64,000 nucleotides of DNA. Origin: Beroe forskalii (lineage: Eukaryota; Ctenophora; Nuda; Beroida; Beroidae). Location of the stretch: positions 648,918 to 712,917 of the forward strand of contig WFMF01000058.1 of the NCBI GenBank assembly GCA_011033025.1, in the 5' to 3' direction. A model generated the notes under the pieces. It ran no database searches, was not told where the DNA came from, and saw nothing but the letters and a program-made list of their open reading frames with translations. Positions 33,151 through 46,300 of this stretch are shown piece by piece. The position numbers and the translations under genes are program-made. Position 1 is the stretch's first letter. Each line of letters opens with the position of its first letter.

Positions 33151-36100
33151 CTTCAAACGCCTCATTGAACAATGTGTGATTGCAGGAGCTAGTTGAACAC
33201 TCTTTCTGCCAAGTCGGCGGTTTCTACAGAAGTTTTCACTGTAAAAAACAGCCAAAAACTCATCAAAGGATGGGAATATTATTTCATCAGAATATCACTG
33301 CTGTAAGGCTCTGTAAGCTGTACCTCAAGTTACCTTAAGTTACAAAACTTTCCCATCGAAGTAAAAACGAATTATATATAACATGGTCAAATGGTCACAG
33401 ACCCATTAAAAGCTCTTAACCACAATGCTATACCACTGTACACACACCAGAAGTTGGCAGTTTTGAGTCATTCATTTACCAAGTTAATTTAAGGCGTCAT
33501 CGAACCAAACCCTTCCCAAAAGCTCTATTAAGTCTTATTTGAGACTCTCGAAATCTTATAATGAATAGTCTTGAAGGGCTGGAATCAGTGCAAATCATGT
33601 CACATGTGGCATAGACCAAAATTGTGATCCTATTAAATCCTAATTAGACAGCCATTATTCCACATCAGTTAGTTCGATACACATCAGAATGGTGCATCTA
33701 TCTGCAAACGAGGTTAATCCTCTCATCTGTACAAGGATTTTATAAGCAAATTTGGTGTGATAAATCCATAATCGGTGACCCTGATTTGAATTGTTTGCAT
33801 TTGTGGAACACACGTACCTTAATCGTACTTATTGTGCTCTGTGCCAATAAGACGTGTACAATTTAACACACATAGTTTATGATTGGCAGGGCCTGGTACA
33901 TGACTTTCTAGAACCAATGCACTCTGCAGTGACAATTACCTGCTAACAACCCATGATGTATGTTTGTATGTTTGTATTGTATCATGCTACCATGATAAAG
34001 ACCTGGATCTACGTGCCCTTTCACTGACATAAACAGGAGCATGATTATATAATTGGTCTCACCAAATTATTAAATGGCAGATATAACACGCTCATCAGGG
34101 ATATAAGTGGATCAACAATACAATGCTTTCAGTTTCAAAGCAAGGTGGTTAATGGTTATGGGCCAATAAGAGGGTACATCAGTGAAACACATCCATGCTA
34201 AATAGTGAATAAATGGTTAATATTATTGTTATTGACTTGTGCCCAGTGCAGGTCTGTTAACATATTGATATTGACCAATTTCAAGACACAATCTTATGAA
34301 GATGATCTAAATCTTGAACCTTGTAAAACATTCTGAGTGAAATAAATCTCGGTCAATGAGTTCAAAACAGTAGAGGAAAATCACAATTTTACTCCATATT
34401 ATACATACCAACAGATTTCAATCATACGATCAGTTATATAGAAACTCATTAAATTATCTCTGAAGATAACAATGGCTTTACTAAATTCATGTCATTTGAA
34501 AGTTCAAGAATCAAGAGACAGGCTCCTTGTCCAGATTTCCTGTTACCGATATGAGCTGAATTCTGGATGAATTCTGGAAACAGGAGAAATTAGCGAGATT
34601 AGGTATCATTAGTTTCCCAATTGCATGATTTGACCAATCAGGACAATAATCCTGATTCGTAGTAGTAGTAGTGCTTATGCTGACATGGTATATTGCCGGA
34701 CACAAAATGTTCAGATATACCATGGAATATCAGGAATGAAATAGCAGGAATGGAATAGCAGGAATGGAATAACTGGAATAGAGTCCATTCATGGACTGTG
34801 GGATGTGCAGGAATATTTTTATCTATATAACTACTTATAAGGACTGATAAGGGGTAAATAGGTCGTTGAGAGTGACGTCATTATCATGGCTTATAATGGT
34901 GAACTGAAAAGGCCTTTCTGAAGCTCGAATATATCACTGAAATACCTCCAAGCCTTCCTCCCGTGATATAGAAACATTTTGAAATGATCTATAGTACAGA
35001 AGAATTGAGGTTTTCGTCAGCTTTATTTGCGAAAATGTCAAGTGTTAACGATTCGCATATATTCGCTCAAATTCTCGCATAATCAAGTCAGCGTAACTTG
35101 AGGCTTGGTGACCACATACACACTTAAAGTTATTCTAGAATCACAGAAATTTAGTCTGTAAATTTTAAGGCAGTGGGCATTCAAAAGCAAAACTTAGGTC
35201 TGTATTATTAGGGACTCTAAGGCTCCGTACAGATCGATGAAGTTTTAAGTGTGATCAAGAAGGAAATATCCCACGCCAGCTATATTTACAGCTTCATGTA
35301 AAGCTTCTTTATGCCTGGCATTGAGCCCTGTTAAGTATAAAACATCAAGAGCAATACCATGACTCCTTCCAGTGATGGCAAATATTTCCATTATGGACAG
35401 GTTTTTCAAGATTCTATCCCTTTCATAATTCATACTTCGTCTTGTAAAATGCCACCAAGCCACTTTGAGAATGAGTAATGAATATGCAAGCATTAATGGA
35501 AGGCAGAATGGGGCACATTTTCAAATTTTACTGTAGTCAGAATTTATTTTCCCACAGTCAATTTGTCAACACAGGTCCCGTAAACAGTCTGGGCCCCTGT
35601 GACGCAGCAATGAAATAATATTGCCTTGCGTTTGAATTTAGAGATTATTAAAGTAACCTTGTTTGAATGTGAACTAAAATGTCCCTTTATAATAACTGGA
35701 ATTTATTTGGTGGCTTCGATTTAAAACACAGCATCTTTCCATCCAACTAAAAACTCTGATGTTAAATTTCCACGTACAAATTCTCCAGTACTTGCTATGA
35801 ACCTTGAAACGTGACAAAACCTTAGGCACATATTTCATTATTTCCAGTAAAAATATCCACCTTTTGCTATGAACCTTTAAACGTGACAAAACCTGAGGCA
35901 CACATTTCATTATTTCATGTAAAAATATATCCGAGGTTCACCACCTGTTCCTATTAGCAACGACTGGTTATATTTGCTAGTGTGTTGATTGTATGAATGA
36001 CCTAAAATTGGAAAAGAATTTCCACACAAATTTTCTCAAAACAAATTATTTAAACACAGAGACATGAGTTGATCGAATCAATGCAACTTTGTACTGTGTT

Positions 36101-36384
36101 TTGTGGATTAAAATTAACAAGTTGCACTAAACCACCTGTTCCTATGTATTTGCAACAACTGGTTATATTTTTAGTATGGATTAAGTTCCTATATGCAAGG
36201 AATATTTGATAGAGGAGGAGAGAATGGTGTACGCTGGAATTAATACACAACTACGCAAACATGTTGTAAAATGTACCAAGTTCAGGTCAACTTTTTTGGC
36301 ACTTTCAAGTCAGCTTATTCAACCCTGACTCAGTACTATTACTTATCCTAACTTGACTGCAACTTGTGTACTGTAACTTTACAC

Positions 36385-37430
36385 TGTGAGTGTGTAGTTT
36401 ATATTATATGGCTCCCAAGCCCTTATTTGCTATCATGTACATAGTAGTATTGAAGGGTTACTAACCTGAACCAGGTTAATAACCCTTTATATTGAGTCCC
36501 TGAGACGGGTTATTAGTCCAGATCGACCGAATAACCCCAACGACATTAAGAGTATTTTTTTTCAATTAAACAATCTTAATCTTGGCTGCAGAATCACATT
36601 CGTCGCAACAGCAATTAGAGCTTCTCAAAGTCAGAGGAGTCAAAAATTAGCTGCTGTAAATCAGTCTTAACGAAATCCATGAAAGCAAACGGCGATTGAA
36701 ACACATACTGTTCATCCGGGTTTACAATTTACTTCCGGTATCACGGTTTGACATGACTCTGTACTCGAGAATCGAGAATCGAGATGAATCATGAACCACA
36801 ATTAGAATGTTAAAACTTTCTGCCAAACAAATTAGCGGTAGACTCTTATAGCGTCATTATCATGCGTAGAGGTAGCGAATTAAAAGTACCGACCAAGCTG
36901 CCTTATATGTGATACCCGACTCTAATTCTTATGGAATTTCAAGAATTACTATGATGTTCAGGTGAAGGGGAAAACGTGTATCGCTTCATTAAGTTACCGG
37001 TTCAACACATGAAGATGAACGAATTATCTAACTATAATCCGTGGTAATTCATTTTGATTCGGCCTGTAACTGCGTAACTACGTAATTCTGTACTGCATAT
37101 TTGAGTATTCAATACTTTAAAAACTAAATGTAATCAGCCCTGTGAATAAGATTACCATGATGGCTCTTGCTTCCGGAAGTCTGCAGCTCCTATCGAAAGA
37201 CCTTTATTTTCCATGTTTTAACTACGTTTAATGAGTGGTTTCGCCATATAATATCACTATTAACCTCAGTAAAGATAAGTAACATCTAGTTTTGAACTCG
37301 GCTTCGCCTCGTACAAAACACATCATTATTGAACTCGGCTTCGCCTCGTACAATAATGCATATATATGTTGCTCGCTGCGCTCGCAACATATATCATGTT
37401 ACTAATCTTTACTTCGGTTAATAGTTCTAT
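36385..37430. mobile_element. Insertion specific to the long duplicate copy
   Basis: This block is absent at the equivalent point of the short copy (about 45412-45432). I see no transposase. Its right end carries a small TIR-like element (about 37255-37432). Confidence 0.5.
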
Positions 37431-37432
37431 AA
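37255..37432. mobile_element. Small TIR element (MITE-like)
   Basis: ACTATTAACC...AGTAAAGATAAGTAACAT at the left is mirrored by ATGTTACTAATCTTTACT...GGTTAATAGT at the right. Inside are two direct copies of GAACTCGGCTTCGCCTCGTA and a perfect hairpin ATATATGTTGC/GCAACATATAT (37363-37393). TATAAT occurs just outside both ends, perhaps a target duplication. Confidence 0.65.
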
Positions 37433-37984
37433 TACTTTACAAATTACACTGTGCTTTGTACTGTGTTTTGTAGATTTTACAACGTAACACCCCATTGGAT
37501 TATTCCCATCTGCAGAGCAACAGTTCACATCTACAGGAATTCCATACTCCCCCCTCCATTCTCCTGCTACAGTAAACATCGAGACTGTAATACTCAGAGA
37601 CAAGGGCAGTCTGACAGGCTGCAACCCTGCTCCAGGGTGGTTAATAGGGCTGATGGGAACACATTATAAGCCAGAACACAACTATTTGAGGGTCAGAGTG
37701 ACGTCATTATCAGGGTTTAGAATGGCAAATCTAAAGAGCCAAACCATCTATATTTGTCATGCAGAGTGTTTTGCTAAATACTGATGTGAATATATTTTTA
37801 ATGAAGTCACATACCAAAGATTTAACATGCATGTTTTGATTGGTATGCTAAATATACGAGGACAAATTGGAGATGAGATGATTGATCCAGTTTTTCCTTG
37901 ATTGGACACTTTGATTGGTATTTTAGACATTCAACAAACTATGATTGATCTGATTAATTTGCTGTCACCACTGATCTATCGTCT

Positions 37985-39310
37985 GTTTCGTTTATTATGG
38001 CATATTTGAGAGTGCTGTAGCAGGGACATGCTTTTAGTTTTGATGTCGACTGATATCGTCCTGATGGAGCTAATAGATGAACATTTGATGTTCAAAAGTT
38101 CATTTCATGAATTTCAAAATGGTCTGGTAGTTGTGAAAATTTTAATTTTGGGTAGGAAAAAAGAGGTTCTCAGTGAGGTTATTTTACCATGTTCCCTGAT
38201 AGCAGTAAGACGACCCTAGCGACACATTTTGTTCGTCCCCAATGAAAACCTAGACCAGATTTTGACTCTTAGGAATATGTTGAACAAACTTGAGGCCCAT
38301 AGGCTATTTTCAAACCTATGGAAGGGCAAGAAAACTCTCATTTAGTCAAATCATTCGAAGGAGTGAGAACAGTGCATCAAAAAAAGCAGCTCACTATTTT
38401 GGCTGCAGAATCCAGAAAACTCGCGATTTTCACTTGAATGTTGGAGAATATTTCGTGCTAACCATCACCAAAATCACTAGATATGCAAAAGTTCTTAAAA
38501 AGTCAACTGAGTACCACGAGCAGGCCAGAGTTGATGCGAGGTCAGCTTCGCTGAGACACTAGAGAATATAGCCTCACTTATGGTTTACAGGTTTTTCATG
38601 GGTTGTGTTGGTTGGAAATGGCAAACTGGAGTAAGGATAATGCAATACAATGCCTAAGGAAGCTGAGTAACCCATTGAGCCACATAACAATGCTGGTTTG
38701 GGGTGTTGTTTTGGCCAAAAGCCTGATTTTCCTTAATCATTTCACCATAATGGAGCTCAAATGGCTCTAAATCAGCACTCAAATTTGATGTGAGTGAAGT
38801 TTTCCAGCAGAAACCTCAAATCTAGCTGGAATCCAACCTGATCACAACTCAGGAGCACTGGAGTGACCCCCCATACCTCAATTTTGACCAAAAAATAATT
38901 TAAGCGATTTTGATGACAAAATGAGGAGTAAAACCCCAGTAAAAACTTTCCAGCTCTATGGCCTCCCTACTTGTTCAAATATATTGCCAGTGGTTCCTGG
39001 CTATGGCTAGCGTTTAAGACGATGATATTCAACGGTAAAAACCAACCCTGACCCTTAAGCGAGTCCTTTAAGACAGCATTCACCACTCTATTCAAGAAGC
39101 TTCAACACTGACATTGGGAAAACATCAGTTTACTAGTTGTTTAGCGCCTGGGACTATGTCAATAAAGGATATGCTTCATACCATGGATTTTCGAAAATGT
39201 TCATCTATTTCACGAATTGTGTGCATAATTTCATAGCTCAAATAATTTCCGTTTTCCTCTGATAACAATATAAAATATGCCATGATAAACGTTACGTAGT
39301 ATAAACTTAT
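37985..39310. other. Second block specific to the long copy
   Basis: Not present in the short copy at about 45945-45965. It could be an insertion here or a deletion there. A plus-strand frame at 38290-38562 (90 codons, Lys/Arg-rich) has no motif I recognise. Confidence 0.4.
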
Positions 39311-39474
39311 AAATGGTGTATGGAAGTTATTGTGCTGATAAATGTGGAATAACATGAGAGAGCTCATCAAGTAAGGTTACCGCCCAAAACACTGGATCTG
39401 GCAAGGATTAGACGCTGGCTGACAGACGCTGGCTGACAGATATCTGAGGGCAATGCAATGGCAAGACAGTGATA

Positions 39475-42253
39475 AACTAAATAGTTAAGTAGGTCTGAGA
39501 ACGTTTTTCGGTAGTTCATAGTCCATAGATTCACCAGAAAAAAACTCCCCGGATTCCGAGTTGGGGAAACCCCTTTTTTGGACCCCTTTTTCTCCCGAAT
39601 TGGGGCACAAACTTCAACCGGCAATATCTCAGCTTCTGATTGAGATACAGGCCATATCGTTATACCAAACTATGCAGGATGAGCACATCATAGGCGACGA
39701 AGCATAGTTTCAAAGTCGTAACCCCTTTAGTTTTGGAGTTATGGACGAAAAACCTCTTTTTAACCCTACGCGTAACCCCAAAATTGCCCCTTTTTGATAA
39801 AAAGAATCTGAAGGACCTAGAGAACTCAACGAGGACACTAGCTCATGCAGAATCATCACATTATGGGGGGTAGAACATGGTTTCAAAGTCCTATCCCCTT
39901 TCGTTTAAGAGTTATGGACGAAAAACCCCTTTTGAGCCCTACGCATAACCCCAAAATTGCCCCTAGTCAATAAATAGAATCTGAAGGACCTAGAGAACTG
40001 AACGAGGACACTACCCTATGCAGAATTATCACATTTTGGTGGGTAGAGCATGGTTTCAAAGTCCTAACCCCTTCCGTTTAAGAGTTATGGACAAAAAACC
40101 CTTATTAGCCCTATGCGTAACCCCAAAATTGGCCCCATTTGAAAGATAAAATCTGAAGGTCGTAGAGACCTGAACGAGGACCCTATCCTATGCAGAATCA
40201 TCACATTATGGGGGGTAGAACATGGTTTCAAAGTCCTAACCCCTTTTGTTTTTGAGTTATGGACGTAAAACCTCTTTCAACTCCAAAATTTTTAATCCAA
40301 AATGGAATAGAGCTTGGTTATATAAGATAGGGATAAAAATCAAATGAACACGGCATGATATTCCACAATAATATAACTGTAAAATTTACATAGAATAATC
40401 GAACCTTTTCCTAAAAGAATGCAGAGGAAGTTTATAAAGAATAATTATGACACATCACATATATCTTAACTAACTTAAAGTGTTCCACTTTCTATAATGT
40501 AAACATGTCTCTTTTTTGCAATAGTTTACGACTACAGCTGCTATCGGGTTTAGGATAACCCTGATCTGATTTACAGCATAGACCGGAATAGTTTTTATGT
40601 TATGAAGTTATGAGCCCAAGGAATATCAACACTCAGTGTCATACTAACCATGTTCAACTCATAATCAAATAAAACACATTCTATGGATCCTCTTGAGAAA
40701 TCCAAAAAACGTGGCACGTCATTGTGGCACATACTACATATTATAGTTTCATTCATACCCAGGTATCCCGGAAGATGCTCTCTACCATGTCAGTATTCAA
40801 TATGTTGTGCAGCACGATGCCCTCACGTAATATTTTTGGGTGTGATTACTCCAATATATCACGTATCTACATTGTACACCTCAGCACCCTTGATCGTAAC
40901 GTGAATGTGAAACCCACTTTAATTTCATTATCACAAAACAAAATCCCGTTAAACTCTCAATACCATGATCAAGTTGGCGTTCTAGATCAAGGATACCTTC
41001 ACAAATGACAACTTGTTTCCGACCAATTGTGGAATAAAAAGCCTTGATAACATGAACTGAAAAATCTCAGTATTCTCAAAATTGTCCTCATAGGCTCATA
41101 TGTCATTATTATCGAACGCGACTCACGGTCTAACAGCTTTGGATTTCCTCCTGGTGTAGTGTGCCTGACCTTTTTTGACCTGGTGTAGTGTGCCTGACCT
41201 TTTTTGAAAACCAATTTAAGATCTTCTAGATGATTTATAGCCAAACAAATTGTATCTTAAAAGGCACACGAAATTCTAACCGAGCAAAATAGTAAATGAA
41301 ACTTTTTTGTCTACTATAATGATTTATTGATAATACTTTATTAAGTTCATTAAAGGTTCCTACCACTGGATTAACACACCAGGAAACCATCAGCAACCTC
41401 AATGCAACACCGATCATCATTCGTCCAGTTTTTCAAATGGTTTCAATTTCAATCATACAAACTTCTTTCATTGCTCAGCTGTGCGACGTTCACAGAAAGG
41501 GGACTATTTTATTATTTTGTTACCCATGGGGCTAAAAATGGGGTTTCGTGTCCTCGTTGAGTTCTCTAGGTCCTCCAGATTCTATTTATTGACTAGGGGC
41601 AATTTTGGGGTTATGCGTAGGGCTCAAAAGGGGTTTTTCGTCCATAACTCTTAAACGAAAGGGGATAGGACTTTGAAACCATGCTCTACCCCCCAAAATG
41701 TGATGATTCTGCATAGGGTAGTGTCCTCGTTGAGTTTTCTAGGTCCTTCAGATTCTATTCATTGACTAGGGGCAATTTTGGGGTTATGCGTAGGGCCCAA
41801 AAGGGGTTTTTCGTCCATAACTCTTAAACGAAAGGGGATAGGACTTTGAAACCATGTTCCACCCCCCATAATGTGATGATTCTGCATGAGTTAGTGTCCT
41901 CGTTGAGTTCTCTAGGTCCTTCAGATTCTATTTATCAAAAAGGGGCAATTTTGGGGTTACACGTAGGGCTAAAAAGAGGTTTTTCGTCCATAACTCCAAA
42001 ACTAAAGGGGTTACGACTTTGAGACTATGCTTCGTCGCCTATGATGTGCTCATCCTGCATAGTTTGGTATAACGATATAGCCTGTATCTCAATCAGAAGC
42101 TGAGATATTGCCGGTTGAAGTTTGTGCCCCAATGCGGGAGAAAAGGGGTCCAAAAAGGGTTTCCCAACTCGGAATCCGGGGAGTTTTTTTCTGGTGAATC
42201 TATGGACTATGAACTACCGAAAAACGTTCTCAGACCTACTTAACTATTTAGTT
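39475..42253. mobile_element. 2.8-kb TIR element with ~172-bp repeats in its arms
   Basis: The ends AACTAAATAGTTAAGTAGG and CCTACTTAACTATTTAGTT are exact inverses. The arms (39475 to about 40275 and about 41520-42253) are near-identical inverted copies. Each arm contains tandem units of about 172 bp marked by GAGTTATGGACGAAAAACC (39736, 39909, 40082, 40253 on the left; mirrored at about 41638, 41809, 41982). The 1.24-kb centre lacks a recognisable transposase and has a 26-bp direct repeat at 41152-41208. No clear target duplication flanks it; local sequence was lost relative to the short duplicate copy. Confidence 0.82.
41152..41208 (+). repeat. ~29-bp direct repeat in element centre
   Basis: Two copies of CTGGTGTAGTGTGCCTGACC followed by TTTTTTGA. 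Confidence 0.8.
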
Positions 42254-42419
42254 CACAGGGGGTTACAGTTCAGAGCACATACGACCCTTACTATAATTTT
42301 ACTTTAACCCATCCCAAGAGGACACATACAGAATGGCACACCTAGGCGCAGTGAAATCGACCTAAAGCAGCTTACCAGGCTACAAGGTGCAGCAGTCAAT
42401 TTCTCTCAGAGTCAGAGTT

Positions 42420-42445
42420 GTCACGTGACTAAAGTCACGTGATAA
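42420..42445. promoter_or_regulatory. Paired CACGTG E-boxes
   Basis: GTCACGTGAC and GTCACGTGAT are 14 bases apart. The short duplicate copy keeps the same pair at about 46400. The sites are exact, but any binding is inference. Confidence 0.4.
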
Positions 42446-42904
42446 AAACCAACCTGGTCACAAGGCAGGATTGCATAATTAAGACCAGTATAATAACGAG
42501 TTGAAAATAATTATACGGAATCTTGTACGCCGATTTCACTCACAAATTGAGGGAGGCATTTGGACATAGTGCATTACATCATACTTCAAACTATCCGTTA
42601 ATTCAAGAACCCCATTATTCGTAATAATCCAATTCATATTTTATAATAATAGGTGATGCCGTGAATTACAAGCTAATTTCTTCACCAATATCATATGGTT
42701 CGAAATATCATATGGTTCGAAATAACTATAAGGCCGCGCTCTTTTTGGTCTTCTCATCTGGCTGAAAATTAGGGTCTTCAGAAAATTTTCCCAGATTTAA
42801 GAATGTGGAGTGTCTGAATTATTATATAGGGGGTTTGTGCTTATTTCCTGTGATTAAAGACACGTTGCACAACACCTTAGTGAAGAAACCGTAACGTCAT
42901 GCTT

Positions 42905-43010
42905 ACTTAAGATATCAGTACCCTCCCTAGTAACCATAGCAACACCATCAGTACCCTCCCTAGTAACCATAGCAACACCATTAGTACCCTCCCTAGTAAC
43001 CATAGCAACT
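42905..43010 (+). repeat. 32-bp tandem repeat, three copies
   Basis: Three copies of AGTACCCTCCCTAGTAACCA followed by TAGCAACACCAT. The short duplicate copy has only one such unit (about 46965-46995), so the array expanded after the duplication. Confidence 0.85.
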
Positions 43011-43179
43011 CAATATACTTCTCCCACCACACATTACACAATTTGTTAGCGGGTCGCTTGAAAGAGAACCTCTTGAAATTGAAACTATTCGTACCATCTT
43101 ATAAATTACGTACGGGACTTGAGGGCTGCGGTTTATACGTATTGGAATTTTAAAGAATCCGGAAAGCGAAAGTTAGAAT

Positions 43180-43300
43180 TAAAAGTTGGAATTAAAGGTA
43201 GACATTTAAAGTTGGAATAAGTGGGTTGAAAATTGAAAGTTGAAGCGGGTTGAAAGTTGGAAATTGAAGGTTGGAAATTGAAAGTTGGAAACATAAGGCA
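43180..43300 (+). repeat. GTTGGAAATTGAA-type short repeats
   Basis: Degenerate AAAGTTGGAAATTGAAGGTT units. A longer version of the same array occurs at 47140-47310 in the short duplicate copy. Confidence 0.75.
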
Positions 43301-43376
43301 CTGCTCACCCAAGAGGGATAGAGATCATCTGCTTGCTTCTTCTGTGGCAGTGCTAAGTCATAGGGCGCCTAAGATA

Positions 43377-46300
43377 GCAAGAGACAGGCTCCTTGTCCAG
43401 ATTTCCTGTTACTGATATGAGCTGAATTCTGGAAACAGAAGAAATTATGTATCATTAGTTTCCCAATAGCATGATTTAACCAATCAGAACATTAGTTTCC
43501 CAATAGCATGATTTGACCAATCAGGACAATATAATCCTGATTCGTGTTAGTAGTAGTGCTCATGCTGACATGCTATAGTGCCGGACACAAAATGTTCAGA
43601 TAAATCATGGAGTAGCAGGAATGAAATAGCAGGAAGGGAATAGCAGGAATGGAATAGCAGGAGCCAGGAATGGAGTCCATTCAATGGACTGTGGGATGTG
43701 CAGGAATATTGTTATCTATATTAGGAACTTTTATAAGCTGTGTATCTATGGGTTGTGAAGAATGACATCATTATCATGACTTATAATGGTGAATTGAAAA
43801 GGCGTTTCTAAAGCAAATATACCATTTGAATCCCTCCAAGCCATCCTCCCGTGATATGCAAACATTTTGAAATTATCTACAGTACAGAAAAATTGAGATT
43901 TTGTCAGCTTTGTTTGCGAAAATGTTACCGATTCGCACATATTCGCTCAAATTCTCGCATAATCAAGTCAGTCAGCGTAACTTGAGGCTTGGTGACCACG
44001 CACAAACTAGTAATTCTTGAAATCACAGAAATTTAGTCAGTAAATTTTAAGGCAGTGGGTTAAATTTTATTCGAAAGCAAAACTTGGGTCTGTATTATTG
44101 GGGGCTGTGAGGCTGCGAACAGATTGATGACGTTTTAAATGTGATCTAGGAGGAAATATCCCACGCCAGCGTTATATTTACAGCTTTATGTAAAGCTTCT
44201 TTTTGCCTGGCATTGAGCCCTGTCAAGTATAAAAACAGAGAGCAATACCATGACTACCTCCGGTAATGAGAATATGAAGTCAAATATTTCCATAAGAGAC
44301 AGGTATAATTTCAAGATTCTATCTCTTTCGTTATAATTCAAACTTCGTCTCGCAAAATGCCACCAAGCCACTTTGAGAATATGTAATGAATATATAATAT
44401 GCAAGTAAATGGAAGGCAGAATGGGGCACATTTTCAAAATTTTACTGTAGTCAGAATTTATTTTCCCACAGTCAATTTGTCAACACAGGTCCCGTAAACA
44501 GTCTGGGCCCCTGTGACGCAGCAATGACATAATATTACCTAGCGTTTGAATTTATAAGAGAATATTAAAGTAACAGTTTGAATGTGAACTACACATCCCC
44601 TTAAAATAACTGGAATTCATTTGGTGGCTTCGATTTAAAACTCAGCATCTTTCCACCCAACTAAAAACTCTGATGTTAAATTTCCACGTACAAATTCTCC
44701 AGTACTTGCTATGAACCTTTAAACGTGACAAAACCTTAGGCACATATTTCATTATTTCAAGAAAAAATATCCACTACTTGCTATGAACCTTTTAAACGTG
44801 ACAAAACCTTATATTAGGCATACATTTCATTATTTCAAGTAAAAATATATCCGGGGTTCTCAGAAAGCCTCTGTTGCACCGCACTACACCAACTGTTCCT
44901 ATGTATTTTAATCTACGAACTACAGTACTGTAGTCCGATCCACCCATATTTTTTGTTACCAAAGGTTATCAAAATATGAACCATGCATTTGCAACGACTG
45001 GTTATAGACTTGCTAGTGTGTTGATTGTATGAATGACCTAAAATTGGAAAAGAATTTCCATATTCATGCCTGTTTTCTCTCAAAACAAATTATTTAAACA
45101 TGAGTTGATCGAATCACTGCAACTTTGTACTGTGCTTTGTGGATTGAAATAAACAAGTTGCACTACAACACCTGTTCCTATGTATTTGCAAAGACTGGTT
45201 ATTTTAAGAATGGATTGTGTTCCTATAATATGCAAGGAATCTTTGATGGAGAAGAGAATGGTGTACTCTGGAATTAATACACAACTACGCAAACATGTTG
45301 TAAAATGTACCAAGTTCAGGTCAACTTTTTTGGCACTTTCAAGTCAGCTCATTCAATCCTGACTCAATACTTAGGTACTTATCCTAACTTGACTGCAACT
45401 TGTGTACTGTAACTGTGTTTTTGTAGATTTTATTACTTTACAAATTACACTGTGCTTTGTACTGTGTTTTGTAGATTTTATAACTTAACACCCCATAGGA
45501 TTATTCCCTTCTACAGGAGTTCACATCTACAGGAATTCCATAAACCTGCTACAGAGTAAACATCGAGACAAGGACAGTCTGACAGGCTACAACCTTGCTC
45601 CAGGGTGGTTAATAGGGCTGATGGGAACACATTATAAGCCAGGACACAACTATTTGAGGGTCTGAGTGACGTCATTATCAGGACTTAGAATGGCAAATCT
45701 ACCGAGTCAAACCATCTATATTTGTCATGCAGAGTGTTTTGCTAAATACTGATGTGAACATATTTTAATGAATTCACATACCAAGGGCTTAACATGCATG
45801 TTTTGATTGGTATGCTAAATACGCGGACAAATTGGAGATGAGATGATTGATCCAGTTTTTCCTTGATTAGACAATTTGATTGGTATTTTAGACATTCAAC
45901 AAAGTATGATTGATCTGATTAATTTGCTGTCACCACTGATCTGAACTTTTAAATGATTGGTATAATATGGGAAGTTATTGTGATGATATAAATGTGGAAA
46001 CATGAGAGAGCTCATCAAGTAAGGTTACCGCCCAAAACACTGGATTTGGCAGGACTAGACACTGGTTGTCAGATATCTGGAATAGTGGGCAATGGCAATG
46101 GCAGTGAAGAATTGGCATGGTCGAGGGCACTGGTAAGTGGTAGGATTAAATTCAAGAAGCCTATTTGGAGTAGGACGACCGGGACCACGTTAAATCTCCC
46201 AAACAGATTGATTCCCAAACCACGTTTGATTTTCATTAATTTTAAATTCACAAGAATCCCGAAGTTAATATTACTTTAACCCATCCCAAGAGGACACATA

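Larger units (their letters stand above)
29913..34509. other. Gene desert with scattered hairpins
   Basis: I find no coding region in these 4.6 kb. Structures seen are a 13-bp-arm hairpin around 30976-31016 (AGTAAACTACTCG and CGAGTAGTTTACT), an inverted repeat at 32347-32419 and a short direct repeat at 33085-33150. Open frames are all under 75 codons and motif-free. Confidence 0.45.
34510..43376 (+). repeat. Large tandem duplication, long copy (8.9 kb)
   Basis: The same landmarks appear in order here and at 43377-47390: GACAGGCTCCTTGTCCAGAT (34518), GGAATAGCAGGAATGGAATA (34750), CCTGTGACGCAGCAATGA (35595), AGGCTGCAACCCTGCTCC-like (37618), ACCGCCCAAAACACTGGAT (39379), CCCAAGAGGACACATACAGA (42311) and GGCAGTGCTAAGTCATAGGG (43345). 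The long copy has three extra blocks absent from the short one: about 36385-37430, about 37985-39310, and the TIR element 39475-42253. No gene is recognised. Confidence 0.82.

Noticed and set aside
38290-38562. 90-codon plus-strand frame
   Set aside because: Basic and without known motif; present only in one copy of the large duplication.
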